DNA of 64,000 bases from JAAYAY01 sp963674575 (GTDB taxonomy: Bacteria > Planctomycetota > Planctomycetia > Pirellulales > Thermoguttaceae). Positions 8,841 through 17,976 of this stretch are shown one piece after another. Location: contig CAXXQT010000001.1 of assembly GCA_963674575.2 (NCBI GenBank), forward strand, positions 1,054,001 to 1,118,000. Direction: 5' to 3'. Under the pieces are notes generated by a model. It ran no database searches. It saw only the letters and a program-made list of their open reading frames with translations, and was not told the DNA's origin. The translations under genes and the position numbers were made by a program. Each line of letters starts with the position of its first letter. The first letter of the stretch is position 1.

Positions 8841-9327
8841 AGAAAAACTCCCGATCCAGAGAGACAAATAGTGCTGGCATGCCTGCAAGACACGGGGGAA
8901 TTGCCCAATAGGAACCCCAAACCAAGTCGAGCCTGTTGGGTTCATACGATGTTCCCTATTTTCCCATGGTAGTTACCTAACCCCGCGTGTAACAGGTTGT
9001 TCCGAAAATCTGGCCTTGAAGCCCCCTTCGCCGGTCCGAACGGGGGGATTATCTCGACCGGAGCGGCAAAGGGAGCCGACAGCCCCACCGCAAGCAGGGG
9101 CCCGTGACAAAGCGATTGGGCAAGGTCGCGAAACCACTCTTCGCGACCCAGATCGCCGCCTCGTCTTAGCTTCACCATTTGACGCAGGGGGCCTCGTCAA
9201 GAAATAGAACGTGAGTCAACCGCTCCGATTCACTGCTTACCTTTTGGCAAATCGATCGGATAGCCTGAGGGAGCGAGATCGTCCGTGTGATATGCGAAAT
9301 CGTCCAGGCCTATCCTCGCGACGGCCC
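8841..9327. other. Gap without a recognised gene
   Basis: This holds the 5' region of the secretin-like gene. The clearest structure is a perfect nine-base stem at 9124-9132/9140-9148 (GGTCGCGAA, loop of seven) with no T-run on either side. Short open frames here overlap one another on both strands and have no family resemblance. Confidence 0.4.
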
Positions 9328-10257
9328 CTACCGGGACTCTCCTCCAATCGCCTTGGCAATCTCTCGGATCCGCTCAGGACTCAGCCGACAGGGCAGCAGT
9401 TGGCGAAGATTGTCGACCGAGGCGGCAATCCCCAAGCGCACCGCGTCGGGCACGGCGACCCCGTCGCGGATCGCCCAGGCCAGGGCCGCTGCCATCGAAT
9501 CGCCGCAGCCAATCGGGTTGACTACCTCCGACGGTGGGACGACTGGAGGAAGAAAGCGGTAGGTTTCCTTGCGGCTCGTCAGCCACACAGCGTGCGGCCC
9601 GTCCGTGATCACCACCCATTGGGCGCCCCGCTCGTTCAAGGTCCGCATCGCCTCGACGAGGGCCTCGTCCGAATCCAGGGGGCTGCCCACGGTTCGGGAA
9701 AGCTCCTCGCGATTCGGCTTGATCACCGTTGGCTCAAGATCCAGCACGCCAACAAGCCCCTCGCCACGGAAATCAAGCACCGTGGGGCGCGAGACATGCT
9801 CCAGCAATCGGCGGTAATAGCCCTGAGGCGTGCCTTGGGGCAGGGTTCCGATGAGGATGACCGCCTCGGCCCGCTGCGCCGCCTCCGAAAACCGCAATTC
9901 AAAGGCCTCGAGTTCCACTTCAGAAACGGGCCGCCCGTTTTCCACCAGTTCGGTCATCGTGCCCGTGCTGCGATCGAGGATCGTCGTGCAGACCCGGGTG
10001 GCCGATTCGGTTTCGACCACCTCGAGGGGAACCCCGAGCGATTCCATCTCTTGGCGAATCAGCGTGAGCGGAAGCCCGCCGGCCATTGCCAACGTAAGGC
10101 TCTCGCTTCCCAGGTGATGAACACCGATGCCCGCGTTGAACACCTTTCCCGAGGCGCACCAATGGACCTCGGCCGCCCGGTTCACTTCACCGTAACGAAA
10201 CGAGTCAAAAACAAGAATCTGCTGCCATGCAGGAGTCAGGCCGGCGGATAGGATCAT
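9328..10257 (-). CDS. PfkB-family (1-phosphofructokinase-like) sugar kinase
   Basis: A 309-residue protein of usual length for the ribokinase/PfkB superfamily, nearest in layout to 1-phosphofructokinase/tagatose-6-phosphate kinase. The sugar-binding SGKVFNAGIG is at residues 36-45 and the C-terminal signature NPIGCGDSMAA at 247-257, with the catalytic base Asp253. The usual GAGD is GCGD here. It probably phosphorylates a sugar or sugar phosphate using ATP in the cytoplasm. The alcohol dehydrogenase gene upstream on the same strand is separated by about 290 bases of repeats, so co-transcription is uncertain. Confidence 0.85.
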   Translation of the reverse strand: MILSAGLTPAWQQILVFDSFRYGEVNRAAEVHWCASGKVFNAGIGVHHLGSESLTLAMAGGLPLTLIRQEMESLGVPLEVVETESATRVCTTILDRSTGTMTELVENGRPVSEVELEAFELRFSEAAQRAEAVILIGTLPQGTPQGYYRRLLEHVSRPTVLDFRGEGLVGVLDLEPTVIKPNREELSRTVGSPLDSDEALVEAMRTLNERGAQWVVITDGPHAVWLTSRKETYRFLPPVVPPSEVVNPIGCGDSMAAALAWAIRDGVAVPDAVRLGIAASVDNLRQLLPCRLSPERIREIAKAIGGESR

Positions 10258-10265
10258 GAGAAGTT

Positions 10266-10299
10266 GTCAGGGTTCAGGGTTCAGGGTTCAGGGGTCAGG
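10266..10299 (+). repeat. GTTCAGG heptamer tandem repeat
   Basis: Three perfect and two partial copies of GGTTCAG lie head to tail just upstream of the kinase start. It is a simple microsatellite-like tract. Confidence 0.8.
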
Positions 10300-10310
10300 A
10301 AGCAAGACTC

Positions 10311-10384
10311 AGCCCGGCTGCTGCATTTGCCAATGGCAAAAACGCAGGTTGCGACAAGGAGGTCCCCCACGCAGCCGGGCTTTT
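10311..10384 (+). repeat. CCGGGCT hairpin element, copy 1
   Basis: An 11-base perfect stem, AGCCCGGCTGC at 10311-10321 and its complement at 10371-10381, closes a 49-base loop and is followed by a T-run on the plus strand. The loop has a small inner hairpin (TTTGCCAATGGCAAA). It looks like a terminator, but no plus-strand gene precedes it. Related elements end the genes at 30929 and 32088. Confidence 0.6.
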
Positions 10385-10548
10385 GGCGTATCAGAGATCG
10401 GTGGTTCGAAAATCAAACGACGAAAGAAATCCAAAGCAGCTTAATGACGAAGGCAGTACAGCGTCCTTTCGTCATTTGACATTCCGGCATTCTCTCGACA
10501 TTCGATTTTCCTCATTCGTCATTAGATGATCCTCGGCGATAGTCCGCA

Positions 10549-11742
10549 TCAAGCAATCCCCTCCAGAATCTCCGTCAGTTCCGCATCCGAAAGCTCGCGG
10601 GGGTTGCCGCTCATGCTGCTGCCGCGAGAACTGCCAACTAGGGCAGGGATCTTGTCGGACGAAATCCCCAGGTCGCCGAGTCGCCGGGGAACACCGACCT
10701 CGTTGCAAATCGATTCGACGTGTGCGATCAGGGCGTCCACGGCGTCTTCCGCCGCGCTGGTCGGTCCCTTGATGCCGAGGCCGTGGGCGAGCCTGGCAAG
10801 CTCCTGAAGACGGACCTCGCGATTCACCCGCAGGGCAACCGGCAACATGAGCGCACAGGCCGCCCCGTGCGGCACGCGGCAATGGACTCCCAACGCCGGC
10901 GCCACCCCATGGGCCATGCCAAGGCCCGAATTGGCCAGGCACATTCCGGAAAGCATGGCGGCATGGGCCATGGCCTCCCGCGCCCATCGCGAATGGCCGT
11001 CGCGAACCGCCTCGACGATGGCGGGCAAACCAAGCCGCAACCCATGCACGGCCAGGGCCTGCGGAATCGGCTGGGCCTTGCGGGAGATGTAGCTCTCGAA
11101 GAGTTGCGTGATCGCGTCCATGCCGCTGGCAGCCGTCACTTGAGGAGCGGCGGAAACGGTCAGTTCGGGATCGACCAGCGCGATCCGCGGAACGATCCGC
11201 TCGTCCCGAATGCTCTTCTTGAAGGCCGGATCGTAAGACGAGATCACGGCGTTCTTCGTGGCCTCGCAGCCCGTGCCCGAGGTGGTCGGCATGGCCAGCA
11301 CGGGCAGCGGGTCGGCAACCATCTTCAACCCTTTGCCCACACCTTCCAGGTAGTCTTTGATCGTGGGACTTCCTGTATTGGTCGCCATAACGGCAACGGC
11401 TTTCGCCAGGTCGATTGCCGCCCCGCCGCCAACGGCCAGCAGGAAGTCGCCCGATCCGGCCCCGGCCTTGCGAAGTTCGGCCGAAGTGCGATCCACATCC
11501 TCCACTTCGGGCTCATGGGTCAGCGTTTCCAAACGCACGCTCTCCACGCCGCCCGAGTCCAGCAGGCCGGCGATCTCGTCGACGAGCCCCGCTCCTTCGA
11601 GGGTCCGCGACCCGCAGATAACAAACGCCCTGCGTCCGAGTCGCGGGGCGAGTCCGGCCAGTTCGACGCGCCGTCCCCAGCCGAAAACGATCTGTTGGGG
11701 GCTCACGTAGTCGTAGTGAATCGGTGGGGGGGCGGGACTCAT
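10549..11742 (-). CDS. Iron-containing alcohol dehydrogenase
   Basis: A 397-residue protein matching the family length. Visible are the NAD-binding GGGAAIDLAKAVAV segment, the PTTSGTGCEAT block, and the C-terminal metal-binding region with GMDAITQLFE, LGMAHG.APALG and CRVPHG. It oxidises alcohols or reduces aldehydes with NAD(P) and a bound divalent metal. The start ATG at 11742 gives MSPAPPPIHYDYVSP; the frame runs on upstream but that part is not family-like. The ribosome site is weak (GTGGA). The substrate is unknown. Confidence 0.9.
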   Translation of the reverse strand: MSPAPPPIHYDYVSPQQIVFGWGRRVELAGLAPRLGRRAFVICGSRTLEGAGLVDEIAGLLDSGGVESVRLETLTHEPEVEDVDRTSAELRKAGAGSGDFLLAVGGGAAIDLAKAVAVMATNTGSPTIKDYLEGVGKGLKMVADPLPVLAMPTTSGTGCEATKNAVISSYDPAFKKSIRDERIVPRIALVDPELTVSAAPQVTAASGMDAITQLFESYISRKAQPIPQALAVHGLRLGLPAIVEAVRDGHSRWAREAMAHAAMLSGMCLANSGLGMAHGVAPALGVHCRVPHGAACALMLPVALRVNREVRLQELARLAHGLGIKGPTSAAEDAVDALIAHVESICNEVGVPRRLGDLGISSDKIPALVGSSRGSSMSGNPRELSDAELTEILEGIA

Positions 11743-11800
11743 TCCACAAGATCTCCAAGGGAATTGATATTGCTCAAAGCAAAGGCGAATGGCGGCGAGA

Positions 11801-11916
11801 ACAAGGCTGAAGACAGAAGGACTGCAAAACAAGGCCTTTCGACGCATCGAAGTCGGCTTTCCACCTCGATCGACCTTGCATCAGGAAGCTTCAGCCTACA
11901 GCCTTCAGGCTCCAGT
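11801..11916. repeat. GGCTGAAG palindromic repeat, copy 1
   Basis: AAGGCTGAAGAC at 11803 and CTTCAGCCTACAGCCTTC at about 11889 are inverted relatives that bracket this spacer. AAGGACTGCAAAAC here matches the reverse complement of GTTTTGCCGTCCTT near 43949, linking it to the repeat before the flavoprotein stop. The whole 11743-12025 gap has no gene I can support. Confidence 0.45.
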
Positions 11917-12025
11917 CCTGGCACGGCATTTCTGGGAGTTTGCGGCTCTCGAAAATCCCGTCCTTCTCACTTTGAGTTATTAGAACGCACGATCCCACAC
12001 GATCAAGGGGCGGCCTCCTCGCCCG

Positions 12026-12054
12026 TTTCACCCGCCCCCTGAATGGCTTATACT
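12026..12054 (+). promoter_or_regulatory. Candidate promoter before the 12101 gene
   Basis: TATACT at 12049-12054 with a weak -35-like TTCACC at 12026-12031 and 17-base spacing, 47 bases before the start codon. Only the -10 box is convincing. Confidence 0.3.
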
Positions 12055-12100
12055 GGGCTGCTTGAGGAGCTGCATTCTCACACCAGGGGACCCCATTGCC

Positions 12101-13246
12101 ATGAACCGCCAGAGAGAACCGATTGCTGTGGCCGCAATCCTGATGGGACTGCTTGCGGCAACATGCTCGGCTGCCGATCTCGACGACGCCCTTTCTGCCT
12201 TGCGTGCGGTAGGCCCCCAGGGGGCCGGCAACGAAGCGGCGTCGGCCGCCTGGCCTCAGGCCGCTGCGGTCGATGTGAGCCACGTGCCAGAACTTCTGGC
12301 CGCCCTCAAGGGCGCCAATCCCCTCGCCGCCAACTGGATCCGCACGGCCGTCGACACCGTCTGCGAACGAGTCCTGCGCGACGAGGGCACGCTTCCCCAG
12401 GCGGCCCTGAAGCACTTCGTTCAGGACACGGGCCAGGATCCTAAGGCCCGACGCCTCGCCTACGAGTGGCTGCTAAAGGTCGATCCCAAGGCCCAGGAAG
12501 AACTCGTGCCCCAATGGCTCGACGATCCCAGCCTCGAACTCCGCCGCGACGCGGTCGCCCAACGGATCGAACAGGGAGAGCAGGCGGCCGCGGCCAACCA
12601 AAAAGACCAGGCAGTCCGCCTGTGGGAAGAAGCTTACGACGCGGCACGCGACCGCGACCAGATCAGGACTCTCACCAAACTGCTGAAGGACCAGGGCCGC
12701 CAGGTCGATCTGGTCAAGCACGACGGCTTGATCGTTGACTGGCTGGCCATCGGCCCCTTCGACAACACCGACGAGGCCGGATTCGATACGGTCTACGAAC
12801 CCGAAAAGAGGTTCGACCCGAAACAAACGCTCCAGGGCAAGCACGGCGAGGTTACCTGGATCAAGGTCTCTTCCGCCAGCCCCGAGGGTGTGGTCGACCT
12901 GTATGCGGCGTTGAAAGACGACCTCGCCAAGGAGCAGGAACGGGAAGTGATCGCCTACGCGACCACGGAGTTCCACTCTCCCACTCAGCGAAAGGTGCAG
13001 ATCCGTTCGACCAGTAGTAACGCGACCAAGATCTGGCTGAACGGCGAACTGGTCGACGCCCACAAGGTTTACCACGGGGGCACCGAGTACGATCAGTACC
13101 GGGCCGATGCAGTGCTTAGGCCAGGCGTCAACCGCATCCTGGTCAAGGTCTGCCAGAATGCCCAGACCCAGAGTTGGACCAATCACCTGGATTTCCAACT
13201 TCGGGTATGCGACGAGATCGGCAGCGCTATTCCCTCGCAGAAGTAG
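12101..13246 (+). CDS. Secreted protein, HEAT-like repeats plus C-terminal beta domain
   Basis: A 381-residue protein with a signal peptide (basic MNRQREP, then AVAAILMGLLAATCSA). Residues about 30-200 are helical and HEAT-like; residues about 215-370 form a beta-rich module with DWLAIGPFDNTDEAGFD and KIWLNGELVDAHK, resembling the non-catalytic sensor/PA14-like domains of planctomycete exported proteins. It begins at an ATG ten bases after CAGGGGA. The next gene, a beta-propeller, starts 32 bases later, so the two are probably co-transcribed and exported together. Function is unknown. Confidence 0.65.
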   Translation: MNRQREPIAVAAILMGLLAATCSAADLDDALSALRAVGPQGAGNEAASAAWPQAAAVDVSHVPELLAALKGANPLAANWIRTAVDTVCERVLRDEGTLPQAALKHFVQDTGQDPKARRLAYEWLLKVDPKAQEELVPQWLDDPSLELRRDAVAQRIEQGEQAAAANQKDQAVRLWEEAYDAARDRDQIRTLTKLLKDQGRQVDLVKHDGLIVDWLAIGPFDNTDEAGFDTVYEPEKRFDPKQTLQGKHGEVTWIKVSSASPEGVVDLYAALKDDLAKEQEREVIAYATTEFHSPTQRKVQIRSTSSNATKIWLNGELVDAHKVYHGGTEYDQYRADAVLRPGVNRILVKVCQNAQTQSWTNHLDFQLRVCDEIGSAIPSQK

Positions 13247-13278
13247 ACGACCCAGGCTCCACGGCAACGGTGATCCAC

Positions 13279-14490
13279 ATGATAAAGAAAACGCAAGTGT
13301 ACGTGATCCTGCTGGCAGCCTTGGTCGCAACCAGTGCTGGGGCCGACTGGCTTCAGTTCCGAGGGACCGACAACACGAGTTGCTGCGAGGAACAAGGTCT
13401 TCCCACTGAATTCTCCGAGGGGAAGAATGTGGCCTGGAAGGTCGATCTGCCCGGTCGCGGCCCCGCCTCGCCGATCGTGATCGGAGACCGGATCTTCGTG
13501 ACCGGCTCCAGCGGCGCTCGCCAGGACCGCCTCCACCTGCTGGCCCTCAGCGCGGACGACGGCAGCACGATCTGGCACCGCCAACTGTGGGCCACGGGCC
13601 ACACCGAGGCCAACTCGATGGGCTCGGTGGCCAACAACACGCCTGCGTCGGACGGCAAGCTCGTTTTTGCCTTCTACTCCTCCAATGATCTGGCCTGCTT
13701 CGACCTGGACGGGAACCTGAAGTGGCTCCGCGGCCTGGCCAGCGATTTTCCCACCACTCGCAACGACGTGGGCATGGCTTCGTCGCCCCTGGTTGTGGGT
13801 GACGTCGTTGTCGTTCAGTGCGAAAATCAGGGCGAGTCTTTCGTCGCCGGAATCGATAAGCACACCGGGCTGACACGATGGCAGATCCCTCGCGAACATA
13901 GCGCCATCTGGTCGTCGCCCACCGTGCTTCGCGGCAAGACAACCGAAGACGACGTGGTCTTGCTCCACGGCCGCTCTGCCCTCACGGGCCACGCCTGGCA
14001 AACCGGCAAGGAGCTCTTCCGCTACGAGACTTCGGTCCACACGGTGGCCAGCGTGACCACGCGAGGAAACCGCATCTACCTGCCGGCCAACGGACTGCAT
14101 GTGCTCCAGTACGATCCGGCCAGCCATTCGCTTGAACCGCTTTGGGTCGAACGGAAACTGCGCGGCGGCAATTCCAGTCCGGTCGTCTTTTCGAACCGGG
14201 TCCTGCGAGTCCGCAATCCGGCTATCCTTTCCTGTGCCGACCTCGAAACGGGGCGCAAACTCTGGGACGTGCGTCTGGAAGGCGCCATCTGGGCAACACC
14301 GCTGGTGGCCGGCGACTATGCCTACGTGGCAAGCTACGAGGGCAACGTGTTCGTCGTACACCTCGGCGATAAGGGAAAACTGGCAAGCAAGAATTTCGTC
14401 GGGAAAGGCGTGCTGGCTTCTCCGGTCGCTGCCGGCGGAGCACTCTATCTCCGAAACGACACCCAATTGTTGAAAATCGCGGCTCCGTAA
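13279..14490 (+). CDS. Exported PQQ-like beta-propeller protein
   Basis: A 403-residue protein with a signal peptide (MIKKTQVYVILLAALVATSAGA), cut just before DWLQFRGTDN. WLQFRG followed by repeated blades with [AW]-W[KR]-type motifs, GDRIFVTGSS, GDVVVVQCEN and AGDYAYVASYEG marks an outer-membrane/periplasmic PQQ-binding-like (BamB-like) propeller. Known relatives serve as scaffolds and not necessarily as PQQ enzymes. It follows the HEAT-like secreted protein and precedes aroA by about 20 bases; a shared transcript is possible though functionally odd. Confidence 0.8.
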   Translation: MIKKTQVYVILLAALVATSAGADWLQFRGTDNTSCCEEQGLPTEFSEGKNVAWKVDLPGRGPASPIVIGDRIFVTGSSGARQDRLHLLALSADDGSTIWHRQLWATGHTEANSMGSVANNTPASDGKLVFAFYSSNDLACFDLDGNLKWLRGLASDFPTTRNDVGMASSPLVVGDVVVVQCENQGESFVAGIDKHTGLTRWQIPREHSAIWSSPTVLRGKTTEDDVVLLHGRSALTGHAWQTGKELFRYETSVHTVASVTTRGNRIYLPANGLHVLQYDPASHSLEPLWVERKLRGGNSSPVVFSNRVLRVRNPAILSCADLETGRKLWDVRLEGAIWATPLVAGDYAYVASYEGNVFVVHLGDKGKLASKNFVGKGVLASPVAAGGALYLRNDTQLLKIAAP

Positions 14491-14511
14491 GATTGCAGGG
14501 TGATATACGTC

Positions 14512-15792
14512 TTGAACGATTCAATTGAAATAACCGTGTCGGGACCAGCGCGAGGATCGATCCGCCCGCCTGGGTCCAAGAGCATCACCAACCGGGCTCT
14601 CGTCTGCGCCGCCCTCGCCGGCGGCGAGTCGACCCTGCGCGGGGTGCTCGACAGCGAAGACACCCGCGTCATGATCGACTCCCTGGGCCGCCTGGGCCTG
14701 GACATCCAGCACGATCGCGAATTGCACACGGTAACCGTCATGGGCTGCGCCGGCCAACCGGCAGCAGGCGACGCCGATCTCTACATCGCCAACAGCGGCA
14801 CAACCGTGCGTTTCCTCACCGCGTTGGCCACGCTCGGCCAGGGACGAATTCGCCTCGACGGCACGCAGCGGATGCGAGAGCGCCCCATCGCCGATCTGCT
14901 CGATGCCCTCGCCCAGTTGGGAGCCAATGCAACGAGCGAACAAGGCAACGGCTGCCCGCCGGTCGTGATTCAGGGAAACCGCCTGGCCGGAGGTACGGCT
15001 CGCGTGGCGGGCAACATCTCAAGCCAGTTCCTCAGCGCCCTGCTCATGGCGGCCCCTTGCACTCAGGGGCCCGTCGAACTTGTCGTGGAAGGGGAACTCG
15101 TTTCCAAGCCCTATGTGGAAATGACGCTGGCCGTCATGGGCAGGTTTGGTGTCGAAATCAACGCGGCCGACCTTCAACGGTTCTCGATCCCGGCTCCCCA
15201 AACCTACCAGAGCACCGATTACGCGATCGAGCCCGACGCATCCGCCGCCAGCTACTTCTTCGCCGCCGCGGCCATCACCGGCGGCGAGGTGACCGTGGAA
15301 GGGCTGAGTCGCTCGAGCCTGCAGGGCGACGTCGCCTTCTGCAACTGCCTGGAGGCCATGGGCTGCCGCGTGAGGTGGGGGGCTGACAGCATCACGGTCG
15401 CCGGCGCACCGCTGCGGGGCATCGAAGTGGACATGAACGCCATCAGCGACACGGTGCAGACCCTGGCCGCCGTCGCCGTTTTTGCAGAAGGTCCCACCCG
15501 CGTCACCGGCGTCGGCCACATCCGACACAAGGAAACCGATCGCCTCGGCGCCCTGGTCGCCGAACTGCGGAAGTTGGGCGCCGAGGCGGAAGAGGAAGAA
15601 GACGGCCTGGTCATCAAGCCCGCCGCGCTTCAGCCCGCCGAAATCGATACCTACGACGATCATCGCATGGCTATGAGTTTGGCCCTGGTGGGACTTCGCC
15701 AACCGGGCGTCGTCATTCGCGACCCCGGATGCACGGGAAAGACGTATCCGGAGTTCTTCCACGATCTGGACAAGTTGATAGTTGATAATTAG
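14512..15792 (+). CDS. aroA: 3-phosphoshikimate 1-carboxyvinyltransferase (EPSP synthase)
   Basis: About 426 residues. It joins shikimate-3-phosphate and phosphoenolpyruvate in aromatic amino acid synthesis. All family marks are present: GSKSITNRAL at the start, NSGTTVRFLTAL, RMRERPI, DYAIEPDASAASYF, RHKETDRL, YDDHRMAM and the closing CTGKTYPEFF. The TTG at 14512 (AGGGTG nine bases upstream) gives MNDSIEITVSGP and fits better than the GTG at 14500, which would have no ribosome-site spacing. The stop codon TAG is created by the junction with the insertion sequence; without it the stop would be TAA at the same position, so the protein appears intact. Confidence 0.93.
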   Translation: MNDSIEITVSGPARGSIRPPGSKSITNRALVCAALAGGESTLRGVLDSEDTRVMIDSLGRLGLDIQHDRELHTVTVMGCAGQPAAGDADLYIANSGTTVRFLTALATLGQGRIRLDGTQRMRERPIADLLDALAQLGANATSEQGNGCPPVVIQGNRLAGGTARVAGNISSQFLSALLMAAPCTQGPVELVVEGELVSKPYVEMTLAVMGRFGVEINAADLQRFSIPAPQTYQSTDYAIEPDASAASYFFAAAAITGGEVTVEGLSRSSLQGDVAFCNCLEAMGCRVRWGADSITVAGAPLRGIEVDMNAISDTVQTLAAVAVFAEGPTRVTGVGHIRHKETDRLGALVAELRKLGAEAEEEEDGLVIKPAALQPAEIDTYDDHRMAMSLALVGLRQPGVVIRDPGCTGKTYPEFFHDLDKLIVDN

Positions 15793-17444
15793 TTTCTGTT
15801 GATGATGCCCGTCGGCGGCCGGGATGGTGTACGGCTGGCGGGTCGGTTGGGTTGAGGTATTCGGTCTCTTGCATGAAGTAGTGCTTGCCGAGGCTGAGGG
15901 CGCATATCTTGCCTTGCATTCACGGCTGAAATCAGGGTGTTGTAACCACGACGTCGTCAGCCTCCCGGAGTTTTCGCCAGAATGGTCAAGTTGTGGCAGA
16001 ACACGGCGCTGCCGACGGCCGAGACGAAGTTCTTAAAACCGCGAAAACAGCAACGAGCCAAACGAAATGCTCGTTTTAAGCACGAAATGCTCCCCTCAAT
16101 TCCCGCTCGCCATTGCTGCCACACGCTCATCATCGATTGGCCAAAGTCTTGTGTCCGTCGCGGTACGCCCAGGTACTCGACCTGTTCCTCCAACTCCTCG
16201 TAGGTCTCTTCGTCCGGGCAGAAGCCTTTGTCGGCGGCCACCGATTCGGGCCGTCGACCAAAACGCTCTTCGTGGCGTTCCAGTACTAACGGCAGGAGCC
16301 TGTCGTCCGTACAGTTCTTCTCCAGCACAACGTAGTCGGTGATGAACTTCTCTTTCGACTGGGTGAGCAGGACCTTGTGACCGAACTCGACCGGCTTGCC
16401 TCGCCGGCCACGCTTGATCAACTCCGTATGGGCCTCAAAGATGCTGAAGACCTTGTCGCCGTTCGGCACTTTCTCCTTGTCGAAGACGCGGCGGCGTGCT
16501 ACTCGGGCCACCTGACGCATCACGGGCAAACGGTCAGCCAGCTTTTGGCCAATCGCAGCCAGTGCGACAGATGTCGACCGCGCCGCCCAGGCGACGAATT
16601 GTTCCGCGTTTTCCAGGATATTCTCGACCCGAACGATCATGGTTTTCATGTCTTGCTGCACCTTGCGAAGCCGCTTCTTGCTCGTGCTCTTCGAGTAACG
16701 GCTAACATCCAAGTACAGCTTCTTGACCTTCTTCGGGTGGAATCGCCAGGGGCAACTCAAAGGATTGAGGTCACGGCCGGCCGCCATCTCGCGCGTGGCC
16801 ACGCGGTACACGTCCCACAAAAGGCTCGCATCCGTCGGCCAGTGGATGTTGCACTCGGTGACTGTCGTATCGGTCCGCACATGGTCGAGCGAAACCGACT
16901 CCTCGGCACAAGCGTTCAGGGCCAGAACATGGTTGATTCGTTCCCACGTTTCAGACTGGATCGCACCGAACGCCCTGTTCAGCAGCGTGAAGTTGATGGT
17001 CGGTTTCTTCAGCAGGCGGCAGAACCGTTGCAGCGTTTCGCTTTCGGCGATCCGAATCGACGCCTGCCGGTAGTCGAGCCCTTCTCGCTGCATGACCAAA
17101 ACCGCCCGAAACAGGTTCTCGCTGGTGAAGATCGGCTTGCGGCCTCGCGTCGACGTGGCCTGGCTGAGTTGTTCCAGATCGCCATGGACCAGATCAAGGA
17201 TCACCGGGTGACTGTCCAAAATCTCGCTGAGCATCTTGTATTCGCTACGATAATCGCGTACCGTTTGGTTATCCGCCTTCTCGATGCCCCACCCAAAATC
17301 GAGAATGGCTTCGGCTTTTGCACGCATCGTTGTTCTCCTTGATTGGTTGTGCTTTCAATAGGATAACGATGCGTTTTTTCTTGCCTACCCCAACCTTCTC
17401 TCACCTGCAAAAACACCCCTTTCTCGATTTGAGAAACAGAAACT
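15791..17444 (-). mobile_element. Insertion sequence with DDE transposase (ISNCY/IS1182-like)
   Basis: The ends are short inverted repeats: AGTTTCTGTT at 15791-15800 and its complement at 17435-17444, each flanked by AATT (15787-15790 and 17445-17448), which may be a 4-base target duplication. AATT is itself palindromic, so the ends could also be read as 15-base repeats that include it. One intact transposase gene lies inside on the minus strand. The element is about 1654 bases, and positions 15800-15956 inside it are non-coding. Confidence 0.85.
15957..17327 (-). CDS. DDE transposase
   Basis: A 456-residue, apparently full-length transposase with AGGAG seven bases before the ATG. Catalytic candidates are Asp153 (RTDTTVTECNI), Asp366 (AADKGFC) and Glu411 (GIEGSISCLKRAF). 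The HWPTDASLLWD segment is typical of ISNCY and IS1182/IS5-type transposases; I cannot fix the family exactly. It cuts and inserts the element bounded at 15791-17444. No frameshift is seen, so the copy may be active. Confidence 0.88.
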   Translation of the reverse strand: MRAKAEAILDFGWGIEKADNQTVRDYRSEYKMLSEILDSHPVILDLVHGDLEQLSQATSTRGRKPIFTSENLFRAVLVMQREGLDYRQASIRIAESETLQRFCRLLKKPTINFTLLNRAFGAIQSETWERINHVLALNACAEESVSLDHVRTDTTVTECNIHWPTDASLLWDVYRVATREMAAGRDLNPLSCPWRFHPKKVKKLYLDVSRYSKSTSKKRLRKVQQDMKTMIVRVENILENAEQFVAWAARSTSVALAAIGQKLADRLPVMRQVARVARRRVFDKEKVPNGDKVFSIFEAHTELIKRGRRGKPVEFGHKVLLTQSKEKFITDYVVLEKNCTDDRLLPLVLERHEERFGRRPESVAADKGFCPDEETYEELEEQVEYLGVPRRTQDFGQSMMSVWQQWRAGIEGSISCLKRAFRLARCCFRGFKNFVSAVGSAVFCHNLTILAKTPGG

Positions 17445-17526
17445 AATTAACGTGGGCAAACGACTTCGTCTGAAGCGGCCCCTCTTTCATTGTCCACAGT
17501 CGAAGTTCGGCACGGATTCCGGTCGT

Positions 17527-17976
17527 TCATGGCAGTGATTTCACCGTTGACACGTGCTCGACAGCAACGATACCTGGATTCATCCAAACGCAGTCGTTAT
17601 CGCATGTCAGCAGCACCGCATCGGCCGCTTTCGTGGTTGCGGCAATCCACATGTCATTCTGACCGGTGTTATGGCCTCCCGCCTGATCCGCAGCGTAGAT
17701 TGCGGCGTAGGCCTGCACGACGCCGGGTAAACCCGCGTCAACTCGAACAAGCTCAGCCAGCAATTCATCAAGCGAATCGAGCTTTGCGTTTCCCCACTCC
17801 CATATCTTGGCGAGCGCTCTGATTTCGCCTTCAACGATACTTGAGTAGATGGGCCGATCCTCGCGTTCGTGTAGCCGATACATGTCACGCAGTTGAATCC
17901 CCGTAGCGTTCTGGCGGATCCAATGGACCAACACGTTGGTGTCCAACGAAATGAGTTCATTGGGGAGCAGCGTCAT
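17527..17976 (-). CDS. PIN-domain (VapC-like) ribonuclease toxin
   Basis: A 149-residue protein of normal PIN length. The acidic active-site set is visible: Asp12 (SLDTNVLVHW), Glu49 (SIVEGEIRAL), Asp108 (GQNDMWIAA) and Asp126/128 (LLTCDNDC). VapC-type proteins cut RNA using magnesium. The start overlaps the upstream gene's stop by ATGA, so it is translationally coupled to the 317-residue partner. It lies convergent with aroA and the IS. Its toxin role is inferred from family and context. Confidence 0.85.
   Translation of the reverse strand: MTLLPNELISLDTNVLVHWIRQNATGIQLRDMYRLHEREDRPIYSSIVEGEIRALAKIWEWGNAKLDSLDELLAELVRVDAGLPGVVQAYAAIYAADQAGGHNTGQNDMWIAATTKAADAVLLTCDNDCVWMNPGIVAVEHVSTVKSLP

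Noticed and set aside
8841..8945. N-terminal extension of the secretin-like protein from ATG 8945
   Set aside because: The GTG at 8840 has a proper ribosome site and leads directly into the signal segment.
10266..10384. CRISPR-like tandem repeat
   Set aside because: The units are seven bases with no spacers, so it is a simple repeat.
10311..10384. Terminator of an upstream plus-strand gene
   Set aside because: No plus-strand gene lies upstream, so it was kept as a repeat element.
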